DNA of 11,544 nt from Baffinella frigidus (GCA_026770585.1 MU646585.1:313306-324849); one strand, 5' to 3'; positions 1 to 5,254 are shown, numbered from the stretch's first letter. Notes: generated from the sequence alone by a model not told the origin. Made by a program: numbers and translations.

Positions 1-139
1 AAACCCAAAACCCAAAACCCAAAACCCAAAACCCAAAACCCAAAACCCAAAACCAAAACCCCTAACCCCAACACCGCAGGACATCAAAACCCAAAACCCA
101 AAACCCGAAACCAAAACCCCTAACCCCTAACCCCTAACG
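1..139. repeat. Left-edge telomere-like array (AAAACCC, then CCCCTAA)
   Basis: The window opens with uninterrupted AAAACCC heptamers and then changes to CCCCTAA units near 56-70 and 115-138. C-rich sequence at a 5' edge is the orientation expected of a chromosome end. The unit differs from the TTTAGGG seen at the right edge: on the G-strand it reads TTTTGGG or TTAGGGG. That could reflect telomere variants, basecalling error in telomeric reads, or an intronic telomere-like satellite. A 13-base piece of the neighbouring splice acceptor and exon start is embedded at 76-88. A true terminus is plausible but not proven. Confidence 0.6.
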
Positions 140-148
140 CCGTCGCAG

Positions 149-244
149 GACATCAAAGAGATGCTGCAGGGGCAGCTCGGCGGCCTGGCGCCGAACAAGC
201 TCAAGCTCTCCACCTTCTCCCGCGGCGTGCTGCACGAGTCCCAG
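149..244 (+). CDS. SF3A1: SF3A1 (PRP21) homologue, penultimate exon, 5'-truncated gene
   Basis: This 96-base, 32-codon exon runs from a GCAG acceptor (145-148) to a CAG|GTACAG donor (245). It reads DIKEMLQGQLGG, then NKLKLS and GVLHESQ. This fits the ubiquitin-like domain of SF3A1, where plants have LKEKIAGEI, NKQKLS and GFLKDNMSLA in the same order. SF3A1 is a U2 snRNP SF3a subunit acting in early nuclear spliceosome assembly; in humans its C-terminal ubiquitin-like domain binds stem-loop 4 of U1 snRNA. All upstream exons (SURP domains and the first half of this domain) are absent, because telomere-like repeats directly precede the acceptor. Codons are strongly G/C-ending. The phase-0 end joins in frame to the exon at 2050. 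Whether this is a live gene running off an incomplete contig or a telomere-truncated remnant cannot be decided here. Confidence 0.75.
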
Positions 245-323
245 GTACAGGGGTTCCTCGCGAATACGGACACGCACCGCCCTAGGGTCCTACGGTAGGA
301 GTATAGGACCACCCTAGGGACGG
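245..323. repeat. Module between exon copies 1 and 2
   Basis: The segment starts GTACAGGGGTTCCTCGCG, resembling the end of the 3119-3240 fold-back family. It continues with CCCTAGGG, CCTACGGTAGG and a second CCCTAGGG near 313-319, giving partial self-complementarity. It sits exactly between two near-identical 55-bp exon segments (190-244 and 324-378). Related modules occur at 638-730 and 1203-1279. Confidence 0.6.
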
Positions 324-378
324 GCCGAACAAGCTCAAGCTCTCCACCTTGTCCCGCGGCGTGCTGCACGAGTCCCAG
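324..378 (+). pseudogene. Partial copy 2 of the SF3A1 penultimate exon
   Basis: These 55 bases repeat 190-244 with one visible substitution (TTC to TTG, Phe to Leu). They keep the frame through GVLHESQ and end at CAG followed by a GTGCGAG donor. No AG acceptor lies directly at the left boundary; the nearest is CTAG at about 315-318. It looks like a long target-site or tandem duplication flanking the 245-323 module. It is probably not an independent exon. Confidence 0.7.
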
Positions 379-399
379 GTGCGAGAACGGGATGAATTA

Positions 400-504
400 T
401 ATCCCTTAAGTGCCCAGTAGGCTCATACGCCCTACGGTAGGGCCCTAGGACCTGCCTAGGACCTGTAGGCCCTCAAATTTGTGGGCATGGCCACTTATGG
501 GATA
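400..504 (+). mobile_element. Fold-back element, TCCCTTAAGTG family, copy 1
   Basis: The terminal inverted repeats read TATCCCTTAAGTG at the left and a slightly diverged CACTTATGGGATA at the right. The inner part carries CCTACGGTAGG and CCTAGG palindromes. The outermost TA on both sides fits a TA target duplication. It follows the GTGCGAG donor of exon copy 2. No coding capacity is seen, as in a MITE. Confidence 0.7.
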
Positions 505-589
505 GGAGAGCCTAACGTTTAATTAGGCCGCCTAATTGAATGACGGAGAAAAGTATAGGGGCTGGTTCTGTTTTCTGCCGCGATGGAAA

Positions 590-637
590 AAGATGAAGCT
601 CTCCACCTTCTCCCGCGGCGTGCTGCACGAGTCCCAG
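590..637 (+). pseudogene. Partial copy 3 of the SF3A1 penultimate exon
   Basis: This corresponds to 197-244 with CTC changed to ATG in the second codon, then identical through GVLHESQ and into GTACAGGGGTT. The shared sequence continues downstream past 700, so 590-930 is a duplicate of the whole block beginning at about 197, offset by about 393-404 bases. No AG acceptor lies immediately upstream, so splicing inclusion is unlikely. Confidence 0.7.
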
Positions 638-730
638 GTACAGGGGTTACTCGCGAATACGGACACGCACCGCCCTAGGGTCCTACAGTAGGGCTGGTCC
701 TAGGAGTATAGGACCACCCTAGGGACGTGC
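638..730. repeat. Second copy of the inter-exon module
   Basis: It parallels 245-323 and starts with the same GTACAGGGGTT. It is slightly longer because of an extra GGGCTGGTCCTAGG near 690-707. It again separates two exon-copy fragments, which shows that the exon-module-exon arrangement was duplicated as one unit. Confidence 0.6.
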
Positions 731-782
731 CCACCAAGCTCAAGCTCTCCACCTTCTCCGCGGCGTGTTGCCCGAGACCTAG
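731..782 (+). pseudogene. Partial, frameshifted copy 4 of the SF3A1 penultimate exon
   Basis: It matches copy 2 but has lost one C (TCTCCCGCGG becomes TCTCCGCGG), which breaks the reading frame. It has further changes near its end (GTGTTGCCCGAGACCTAG). It is followed by GTGCGAG, the same donor context as copy 2. This is the most decayed copy. Confidence 0.65.
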
Positions 783-809
783 GTGCGAGGCACGTCGACA
801 GACCACTTT

Positions 810-930
810 TATCCCTTAAGTGGCCAGTAGGCTCATACGCCCTACCGTAGGGCCCTAGGACCAGTAGGGCCCTAGGACCAGCCTAGGACCTCAGGCCCCC
901 AGATTTGGAGGCCTGGTCACTTAAGGGATA
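810..930 (+). mobile_element. Fold-back element, TCCCTTAAGTG family, copy 2
   Basis: The ends TATCCCTTAAGTGGCC and GTCACTTAAGGGATA are inverted repeats with outer TA on both sides. The interior differs from copy 1 by an extra CCAGTAGGGCCCTAGGA repeat. It lies at the same place relative to exon copy 4 as copy 1 does to exon copy 2. It was therefore probably copied with the host segment rather than inserted independently. Confidence 0.7.
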
Positions 931-1040
931 GGTGGTTGAATAGGTGGGATTACTTAGGAGGGGTTAGCATTTATTAGGCCGCCTCCTCAAAGGAAGGCGC
1001 TACTTAGCGGAACATAATCATTTATCTTCCGAGATGAGCT

Positions 1041-1139
1041 CGGGGTTCAGGGTTCAGGGGTTCAGGGTTCAGGAGTGCAGGGTTCAGGGTTCAGGGCTTC
1101 AGGGCTTAGGGCTCAGGGTTCAGGGTTCAGGGTGCAGGT
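1041..1139 (+). repeat. TTCAGGG telomere-variant tract
   Basis: This is a run of degenerate heptamers dominated by TTCAGGG, with TTAGGGC and TGCAGGG variants, in G-rich orientation on the + strand. It is one transition (T to C) away from the TTTAGGG unit at the right edge. It lies inside the inferred SF3A1 intron. Confidence 0.75.
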
Positions 1140-1202
1140 AACCCCTACATCCTGCAGGGGTGTTAAGGACAAGCAACGCCCCATCATCCACCCCTCCCGC
1201 AG

Positions 1203-1279
1203 ACTCGAATAAGGACACGCACTGCCCCAGGGTCCTACGGTAGGGCTAGTCCTAGGAGCATAGGACCACCCTAGGGACC
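1203..1279. repeat. Third copy of the CCTAGG-rich module, without exon sequence
   Basis: It shares GAATAAGGACACGCAC, CCAGGGTCCTACGGTAGGG and ATAGGACCACCCTAGGGAC with the modules at 245-323 and 638-730. Shorter relatives follow at 1280-1330 and 1636-1706; both carry TGTAACACTAGTCCT and end GACCCGGCAGTAAGAT. No exon copy is attached. Confidence 0.55.
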
Positions 1280-1338
1280 CCCGACTGTAACACTAGTCCT
1301 GAGAGCATAGGACCGTCCTAGGGACCCGGCAGTAAGAT

Positions 1339-1478
1339 TTATCCGGGGAAACCTGTTTTTCTTTAGTTTGATGGCAAGGAAAATTACTACATACATGCTT
1401 TAATATTACTAATAAGAACGAATTGTGTAGTAATTTTCCTTGCCATCAAGCTAAAGAAAAAATAGGTTTCCCCGGATA
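1339..1478 (+). mobile_element. 140-bp fold-back element, TTATCCGGGG family, with 5-bp TSD
   Basis: Arms of about 50 bases are near-perfect inverted repeats. TTATCCGGGGAAACCT at the left pairs with AGGTTTCCCCGGATA at the right. The inner core is GGAAAATTACTACA against TGTAGTAATTTTCC around a loop of about 38 bases. AAGAT flanks both sides (1334-1338 and 1479-1483). A paralogous uninterrupted site (GGCAGTAAGATGC) exists at 1705-1716 and carries AAGAT once, which fixes the ends. No ORF is present. Confidence 0.85.
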
Positions 1479-1502
1479 AAGATGCGCCGGGCCTTACTAA
1501 CA

Positions 1503-1860
1503 TGCTCCGGCCCGTGCGCAGACTTTCGAATCGTGGCCACACTGTTGACAGTCAAAAGCCGTTGTCGTCTCCTTGCTATCTGACTGTTGACAGTCAAAAG
1601 CCGGTGTGGTCTTTGACGACCGCTCCGGCCCGTGCATAGGACCACCCTGGGGACCCCCGCCTGTAACACTAGTCCTGGGAGAATAGGGGCACCTTAGGGA
1701 CCCGGCAGTAAGATGCTCTGGGGCTTCCTGACGTGACCCGGCCCGTGCGCAGACTTTCGAATCGTCGCCACACTGTTGACAGTCAAAAGCCGTTTTGTTC
1801 TCCTTGCTATCTGACTGTTGACAGTCAAAAGCCGTTGTGGTCTCCTTGCTATCTTAATAG
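1503..1860 (+). repeat. Duplicated acceptor-like and CTGTTGACAGTC block
   Basis: CGGCCCGTGCGCAGAC, identical to the terminal exon's acceptor region, occurs at 1508-1523 and again near 1738-1753; a shorter CTCCGGCCCGTGC piece is near 1623. Downstream of the full copies comes TTTCGAATCG, then units containing CTGTTGACAGTCAAAAGCC (near 1542, 1584, 1772 and 1815), usually followed by GTCTCCTTGCTATC. An inverted copy of this block lies at 2400-2457. No gene is seen. Confidence 0.65.
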
Positions 1861-1862
1861 GG

Positions 1863-2012
1863 TAACGGCCTGAAAATGGGGTAGCTATGCCTACGGCATT
1901 GCCTAGGACCTCCTACCGTAGGCCGAGACTTTTTGGTCCTAGGATCCCTCGGCCTACGGTAGGAGGTCCTAGGCAATGCCGTATGCCTGACTACCCCATT
2001 TTCAGGCCGTTA
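1863..2012 (+). mobile_element. 150-bp TA-flanked fold-back, ACGGCCTGAAAATGGGG family, copy 1
   Basis: It is an almost complete palindrome: TAACGGCCTGAAAATGGGG at the left and CCCCATTTTCAGGCCGTTA at the right, with CCTAGGACCTCCTACCGTAG and its complement inside. The central loop of about 25 bases gives it an orientation. The outer TA fits a TA target duplication, as in Tc1/mariner-type MITEs. It ends only 37 bases upstream of the SF3A1 terminal exon, so it may disturb the branch-point region. Confidence 0.85.
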
Positions 2013-2049
2013 GTCTATGAATCTGACGACTGCTCCGGCCCGTGCGCAG

Positions 2050-2130
2050 ACACTGGCGTTCTACAACATTCTCGACCAGGAGCAGATCGCCGTCTCCGTC
2101 AAGGAGCGCGGGGGGAAGGGCCAGAGATAG
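2050..2130 (+). CDS. SF3A1: SF3A1 (PRP21) homologue, terminal exon with stop
   Basis: The exon has 26 codons plus TAG (2128-2130), preceded by the acceptor GTGCGCAG (2042-2049). It reads TLAFYNI, then IAVSVKERGGKGQR. SF3A1 proteins end in SLAYYNM or SLAHYNV, a beta strand, then KERGGRKK or RERGGRKR at the extreme C-terminus, so the match in position and order is strong. In human SF3A1 the basic RGG tail and nearby aromatic residues contact U1 snRNA; here the FYN and ERGGKGQR residues occupy those places. The tail is less basic than RGGRKK. The exon is phase 0 and joins directly to 149-244. Confidence 0.78.
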   Translation, partial: TLAFYNILDQEQIAVSVKERGGKGQR

Positions 2131-2233
2131 TCAGGACCGAAAGTGGTCGTATCCACTTAAGCATGTCTGACCCCTGGTGGAAATGGCTACTCCCCTTTCG
2201 GACTATGGCCACTTCCCTTTGGGCTGGAGTCTG
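2131..2233 (+). other. Probable SF3A1 3' untranslated region
   Basis: This is the sequence between the TAG stop and a strong hairpin at 2234. It contains loosely self-complementary pieces (CCGAAAGTGG with CCCCTTTCGG, and GTGGTCGTATCCACTT). No AATAAA is present, so the polyadenylation site is not evident. No separate gene is seen. Confidence 0.35.
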
Positions 2234-2270
2234 TCAACTTTTAGGGCGTGCAGCACGCCCCAAAAGTTGA
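2234..2270. other. Strong 37-nt perfect-register hairpin downstream of the SF3A1 stop
   Basis: TCAACTTTTAGGGCGTGC and GCACGCCCCAAAAGTTGA pair over 18 positions with a single A/C mismatch around a one-base centre. It lies about 105 bases after the stop, so it would fold in the 3' untranslated region if transcribed. It could equally be a small cruciform-forming insertion. Confidence 0.6.
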
Positions 2271-2295
2271 AGGTGCGACTTTGGTTCAGTCGTCA

Positions 2296-2399
2296 TATCC
2301 CTTAAGTGACCAGGCCCCCAAATTTGGGGGCCTGAGGTCCTAGGCAGGTCCTAGGGCCCTACCGTAGGGCATATGAGCCTACTGGGCACTTAAGGGATA
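2296..2399 (-). mobile_element. Fold-back element, TCCCTTAAGTG family, copy 3
   Basis: Its ends TATCCCTTAAGTGACC and GGGCACTTAAGGGATA are TA-flanked inverted repeats. The interior matches copy 1 in reverse: AAATTTGGGGG comes first and CCTACCGTAGGGC last. It is bordered on the right by an inverted copy of the CTGTTGACAGTC block. Confidence 0.75.
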
Positions 2400-2457
2400 G
2401 CAAGGAGACCACAACGGCTTTTGCCTGTCAACAGTGTGGCGACGATTCGAAAGTTGT
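2400..2457 (-). repeat. Inverted copy of the 1741-1858 block
   Basis: GCAAGGAGACCACAACGGC, TGTCAACAGTGTGGCGACGA and TTCGAAAGT are the reverse complement of the block upstream of the SF3A1 terminal exon. The terminal exon is therefore bracketed by oppositely oriented copies. Confidence 0.7.
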
Positions 2458-2475
2458 CGGGAGAAGATCCTTTCG

Positions 2476-2504
2476 TGGGGGGGGTGCGGTTTCTTATGAG
2501 CGAA
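2476..2504. mobile_element. Right-half remnant of a CAGGGGTACCTCGC fold-back
   Basis: A G-run followed by GCGGTTTCTTATGAGCGA matches the right arm of the 3119-3240 element. The left arm and the final GGTACCCCTGTA are absent, and the sequence runs straight into a dispersed repeat. Confidence 0.5.
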
Positions 2505-2583
2505 GCTTGGCTTTTCTGCAGAACCAGTTCCGGTGTCCGCCTATGTTGGGAGCTCGAAGAACCTAAAGGACCTAAAGGGACCC
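2500..2583 (+). repeat. Dispersed ~95-bp repeat R7, copy 1 (5'-truncated)
   Basis: It shares CTTTTCTGCAGAACCAGTTC, CCTATGTTGGGAGCTCGAAG and CCTAAAGGACCTAAAGG with 4832-4920, and more distantly with 3246-3343 and 7047-7145. One frame is open (WELEEPKGPKG), but the same words recur in every copy and no start or domain is present. I read it as a repeat, not a gene. Confidence 0.6.
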
Positions 2584-2639
2584 ATGTAGGTCCTGCTGAA
2601 ACATAGCCTCCGAGGGGGTGCAGACATGGCGGCCGTGTT

Positions 2640-2723
2640 GGCATTAGTAAAGGTCTCTCTCTCTGAACCCAAATCGACCGTGGAGTGAGCTCATAGAAAA
2701 GGAAAGAGACCTTTGATAATGCC
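2640..2723. repeat. Short fold-back with GGCATTAGTAAAGGTCTCT arms
   Basis: GGCATTAGTAAAGGTCTCT and AGAGACCTTTGATAATGCC are inverted repeats of about 19 bases enclosing about 46 bases. ACATGGCGGCYGKGTTGG precedes the left arm and recurs at about 2750, so the surroundings are duplicated too. The rest of 2724-2896 holds CT-rich sequence and no gene. Confidence 0.55.
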
Positions 2724-2896
2724 AGCAACAAGGCCCCCGTGGAATATTTACATGGCGGCTGGGTTGGTATTAATCCCACCGAAGGGCTCTCTCTCCGAGA
2801 GACGTCTTTTACCCCCCAAAGTGAGGAGAGTGAAAATCGGTGGCTGTTTTGGCTGACAAGTGCAACCGTGTTTCACATTTATCGGACAGACACTGT

Positions 2897-2951
2897 GAGC
2901 CTCGGTCGGACAGGTGACGAGCCTCGGTCGGACAGGTGACGAGCCTCGGTG
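2897..2951 (+). repeat. 22-bp tandem repeat, 2.5 units
   Basis: GAGCCTCGGTCGGACAGGTG plus AC repeats at 2897, 2919 and (partial) 2941. GAGCCTCGGT is followed by GGTTGACTAG in the last partial copy. It is a clean short tandem duplication. Confidence 0.8.
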
Positions 2952-3025
2952 GTTGACTAGACCGAAGCTCACAGACACCAACTGCCGGAGCCACTCGAGA
3001 CGTGGCCGTGTCCGGTGTCGTGTCC

Positions 3026-3114
3026 AGCGCTCGACCCACAACCTGTGCATGTGTAGGACATTGAGGAGTGAACCTTGTCAAGTCGTTCTGGTAGGTCCTG
3101 TGTCGTGTGAAGTA
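3026..3114 (+). repeat. ~90-bp direct repeat, copy 1
   Basis: GCGCTCGACCCACAACCTGT, GCATGTGTAGGACATTGAG and the GTGTCGTGTGAAG end recur at 3344-3433. The two copies bracket a fold-back element (3119-3240) and an R7 repeat (3246-3343). Confidence 0.75.
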
Positions 3115-3118
3115 CATG

Positions 3119-3240
3119 TACAGGGGTACCTCGCTCATAAGAAACCGCCCCCCCCCCTAGGACCACCATAGGGCCCTAGGCATGGTCCTACTGTAGGGTC
3201 CTAGGGGGCGGCGGTTTCTTATGAGCGAGGTACCCCTGTA
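3119..3240. mobile_element. TA-flanked fold-back, CAGGGGTACCTCGC family, copy 1
   Basis: TACAGGGGTACCTCGCTCAT at the left and ATGAGCGAGGTACCCCTGTA at the right form perfect ends, followed inward by AAGAAACCGCC and a C-run, then CCTAGG motifs. The outer TA fits a TA target duplication. Translation gives the peptide words GTSLxRN and SYERGTPV on opposite strands, which explains the spurious ORFs around it. Confidence 0.85.
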
Positions 3241-3245
3241 AACGC

Positions 3246-3343
3246 GATCCGAAAGCAAAGATGCTTTTTCTGCAGATCTTTTCTACGGAAAGGCGTGTCG
3301 TTGGGCCATGTTGGGAGAAATCAAAACCTACAGGACGTAAAGG
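3246..3343 (+). repeat. Dispersed repeat R7, copy 2
   Basis: It starts GATCCGAAAGCA, includes TTTCTGCAG and GGCGTGTCGTTGG, then ATGTTGGGAG and a final GGACGTAAAGG. It is closest to 7047-7145. The 5' end has a small stem (GAAAGCA with TGCTTT). Confidence 0.65.
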
Positions 3344-3433
3344 AGCGCTCGACCCACAACCTGTGCATGTGTAGGACATTGAGCAGTGCACATCGTCAAG
3401 TCGATGTGGTAGGTCCCGTGTCGTGTGAAGCAC
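3344..3433 (+). repeat. ~90-bp direct repeat, copy 2
   Basis: It repeats 3026-3114 from AGCGCTCGACC to GTGTCGTGTGAAG, with a few substitutions near GTGCACATCG. It continues into CACCCGACCCACAAACTTG, which partly repeats its own start. Confidence 0.75.
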
Positions 3434-3434
3434 C

Positions 3435-3779
3435 CGACCCACAAACTTGAGGATTTACGGATTCCCGAATCGGACGCCGATCACTCATCCGGAGGAGGGA
3501 CCAGCAGAGTTCCAGCTCTGTCTCAGTCTGATACGGGCTCACCAATTTGGAGAGTCTGGCTTCGTTTTTGCCCCAAAGTTGACGAATGTGTACCGCAAAC
3601 CCAAACTGTCAACTCGAGAATAGTCGACAATCCCAACTGAGGCAGAGCCAGGAGCTGAGAGCCTTCCGGTTCGAAGGAGACTACCGGAAAGGTGAATTTC
3701 AATTTATAAATTTCAATTTATTGGTCAGTCACAAACCACGGGTGGACAGGTACGAGACTCGTAAACAATGGGAGACTCG
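3435..3779. other. Low-repeat stretch without a recognisable gene
   Basis: This is among the least repetitive parts of the window. It includes an open frame (3425-3640, +) of ordinary composition with no recognisable domain, a small hairpin (TTCCGGT with ACCGGAA near 3667-3688), an AT-rich pair of ATTTCAATTTAT words (3698-3722) and two nearby GAGACTCGTA words (3754, 3771). A diverged exon of an unknown gene cannot be excluded. Confidence 0.3.
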
Positions 3780-3889
3780 TACAGGGGTACCTCGCTCACA
3801 AGAAACCGCCCCCCCCCTAGGACCACCATAGGGGCCTACTGTATGGTCCCTAGGGGGGGGCGTTTTCTTGTGAGCGAGGTATCCGTGTA
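3780..3889. mobile_element. TA-flanked fold-back, CAGGGGTACCTCGC family, copy 2
   Basis: The left end TACAGGGGTACCTCGCTCAC pairs with GTGAGCGAGGTATCCGTGTA at the right; the right end has two changes. The centre keeps CCTAGGACCACCATAGG and CCTACTGTA but is shorter than in copy 1. Confidence 0.8.
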
Positions 3890-3897
3890 CACAACGT

Positions 3898-4136
3898 CGA
3901 GAGAAGGAGAGAGCGAGAGAGAGAGAGCTAGGGAGAGAGAGAGCGAAAGAGAGAGAGAAAGAAGGGGGGAGGGCGGGAGGGAGAGAGAGAAAGAGAGCGA
4001 GAGAGATAGATAGATAGATAGATAGATAGAGAAACAGACAGTCAGACAGAGAGAAGGAGAGACACAGACACAGACACAGACACAGCCACAGCCACAGACA
4101 CAGACACAGACACAGACACAGACACAGACACATACA
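3898..4136 (+). repeat. Composite microsatellite: GA-rich, GATA, then ACACAG
   Basis: Purine-rich GAGA sequence (to about 4003) passes into about seven GATA units (4003-4030), then into CAGACA-type hexamers (about 4030-4132). Open frames on either strand here are low-complexity artefacts. Confidence 0.9.
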
Positions 4137-4140
4137 TGTT

Positions 4141-4231
4141 TTTCTTTCAATCTGGCTGGCAAAATTACTACACAAATGGTCACGCCCATAAACATTTGTG
4201 TAGTTAAGTGCGTGCAGATTTTTGAAAGAAA
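4141..4231 (+). mobile_element. 91-bp fold-back with ACTACACA core
   Basis: The ends TTTCTTTCAA and TTGAAAGAAA are inverted repeats. The inner core AAAATTACTACACAAATG faces CATTTGTGTAGT, the same core word as the 1339 and 8136 elements, but the outer arms are unrelated to theirs. The right arm of the core has decayed (TTAAGTGC). No clear target duplication is seen. Confidence 0.7.
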
Positions 4232-4342
4232 GATCCTTGTTCCCGGCCGAGCTCTCTCGAGGCTTCGAGACAATGCCTCCCTGCGCTCTGACGATGGCCC
4301 GTCCCTAGGCGGCTCCGCCAACATCTAAGGAGGTCCCGGCCC

Positions 4343-4465
4343 TACAGGGGTACCTTGCTGATAAGGAGCCGCCCCAGGACACTACAGTAGGCGTATACCT
4401 ATACCTATGGCCCCACGGTGGTCCTAGGGGGGTGGGCGGCTCCTTACGAGCGAGGTGCCCCTGTA
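4343..4465. mobile_element. TA-flanked fold-back, CAGGGGTACCTCGC family, copy 3
   Basis: The ends TACAGGGGTACCTTGCTGAT and ACGAGCGAGGTGCCCCTGTA pair imperfectly. Inside, AAGGAGCCGCCC pairs with GGGCGGCTCCTT, a compensated change from the AAGAAACCGCCC of copy 1, so the palindrome is kept. This is a distinct subfamily. Confidence 0.75.
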
Positions 4466-4831
4466 CCACACGCGGCTACCTACGCGAACATAATAAATGT
4501 CGATTGTAAACGTGTGTAGTAATTTTCAGATGAAAAACAGCAACTTTACACAATTCGCGCCGCTGAGCGGCGCGACACGTGACCATTTCCCCACAAAAGT
4601 TTAAAAATCCCTTTTATTCTGTTCGCCTGGGTAGCCTCGTGTGGTAGACTCACTTCTCACACTCACATCGTCCCGGGGGGCGCGCATGAGGGTGTTTCAT
4701 TTTAAAATTCATTTACACGTAACAACCCCGTTGTTAGGACACGCCTACCTCAGGACTAGGCCGAGCGTCTTGCAAAAGTGCTGTGCCAACGCCGGTTCTG
4801 CCGCAATCCTCTGTACAGGGGGGCTTGATGT
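4466..4831. other. Gene-free stretch with a solitary half core and a GC hairpin
   Basis: GTGTAGTAATTTTC at 4514-4527 is the right half of the core seen in the 140-bp fold-backs, but no partner is found nearby. A perfect hairpin, TCGCGCCGCT and AGCGGCGCGA around one G, lies at 4555-4575. The remainder (4576-4831) shows no gene; CTCAGGACTAGGCCGAG near 4750 relates it to the minisatellite at 5305. Confidence 0.4.
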
Positions 4832-4920
4832 GATCCGAAAGGAAGCATGGCTTTTCTACAGAACAAGTTCCGGTGTCCGCCTATGTTGGGAGCTCGAAGA
4901 ACCTAAAGGACCTAAAGGAC
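4832..4920 (+). repeat. Dispersed repeat R7, copy 3
   Basis: It begins GATCCGAAAGGAAGCATGGC, then matches 2500-2583 closely through CGGTGTCCGCCTATGTTGGG and CCTAAAGGACCTAAAGG. It is preceded by GTACAGGGGGG, perhaps the tip of a fold-back. Confidence 0.65.
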
Positions 4921-4948
4921 GCGGCGGACTACCCGGGGTCCTGTTAAG

Positions 4949-5013
4949 AAGTCAAATTGCCCCGGATCAAGTTGACTTCAAGGAAGTCAACTTGACCCGG
5001 ATCAAGTTGACTT
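4949..5013. repeat. Alternating direct and inverted AAGTCAACTT repeats
   Basis: CCCGGATCAAGTTGACTT occurs directly at 4961-4978 and 4996-5013. Between them TCAAGTTGACTTC (4967-4979) pairs with GAAGTCAACTTGA (4983-4995) across three bases. A further partial arm (GAAGTCAAATTG) precedes them. The set can form alternative hairpins. Confidence 0.7.
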
Positions 5014-5104
5014 GAAGGCCCTTCCTGGCATAATCATATTTTGTTGTACACGACCCCCGATTCCGGGGGTCTTGGTTACTTCCGTGTCCACGATGTTCAT
5101 AGGC

Positions 5105-5254
5105 TAACGGCCTGAAAATGGGGTAGTTAGGCATACGGCATTGCCTAGGACCTCCTACCGTAGGCCGAGGGATCCTAGGGCCAAAAAGTCCCGGCCTACG
5201 ATAGGAGGTCCTAGGCAATGCCGTAGGCCTAACTACCCCATTTTCAGGCCGTTA
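5105..5254 (-). mobile_element. 150-bp TA-flanked fold-back, ACGGCCTGAAAATGGGG family, copy 2
   Basis: It has the same length and ends as 1863-2012. Its central loop reads GGGATCCTAGGGCCAAAAAG, the complement of the first copy's loop, so it lies in the opposite orientation. By eye only about six positions differ over 150 bases, which suggests recent spread or copying. Confidence 0.85.

Larger units (their letters stand above)
245..2049 (+). other. Inflated SF3A1 intron loaded with fold-back elements and exon copies
   Basis: The interval is inferred to be an intron because the flanking exons join in phase 0 and restore the conserved order of the ubiquitin-like fold. It starts GTACAG and ends CCCGTGCGCAG. 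Inside lie three partial penultimate-exon copies (324-378, 590-637, 731-782), two TA-flanked fold-backs (400-504, 810-930), a telomere-variant tract (1041-1139), a 140-bp fold-back (1339-1478), duplicated acceptor-like blocks (1503-1860) and a 150-bp fold-back (1863-2012). The donors after the exon copies are GTGCGAG or GTACAG, so several alternative 5' splice sites exist. Confidence 0.6.

Noticed and set aside
1887-2270. 127-codon plus-strand frame overlapping the SF3A1 terminal exon
   Set aside because: It runs through the 150-bp fold-back and reads the exon in a different frame; the SF3A1-like frame has the conserved residues.
2500-2606. WELEEPKGPKG peptide frame as a small gene
   Set aside because: The same words occur in the other dispersed R7 copies in different contexts, with no consistent start or stop.
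3662-3695. GGTTCGAAGG as a tRNA B box
   Set aside because: No A box or acceptor stem at the proper distance; the local pairing is a simple TTCCGGT/ACCGGAA hairpin.
3729-4324. Open frames of 148 and 162 codons on the minus strand
   Set aside because: They translate the GA, GATA and ACACAG microsatellites plus fold-back arms; the residues are pure low-complexity runs.
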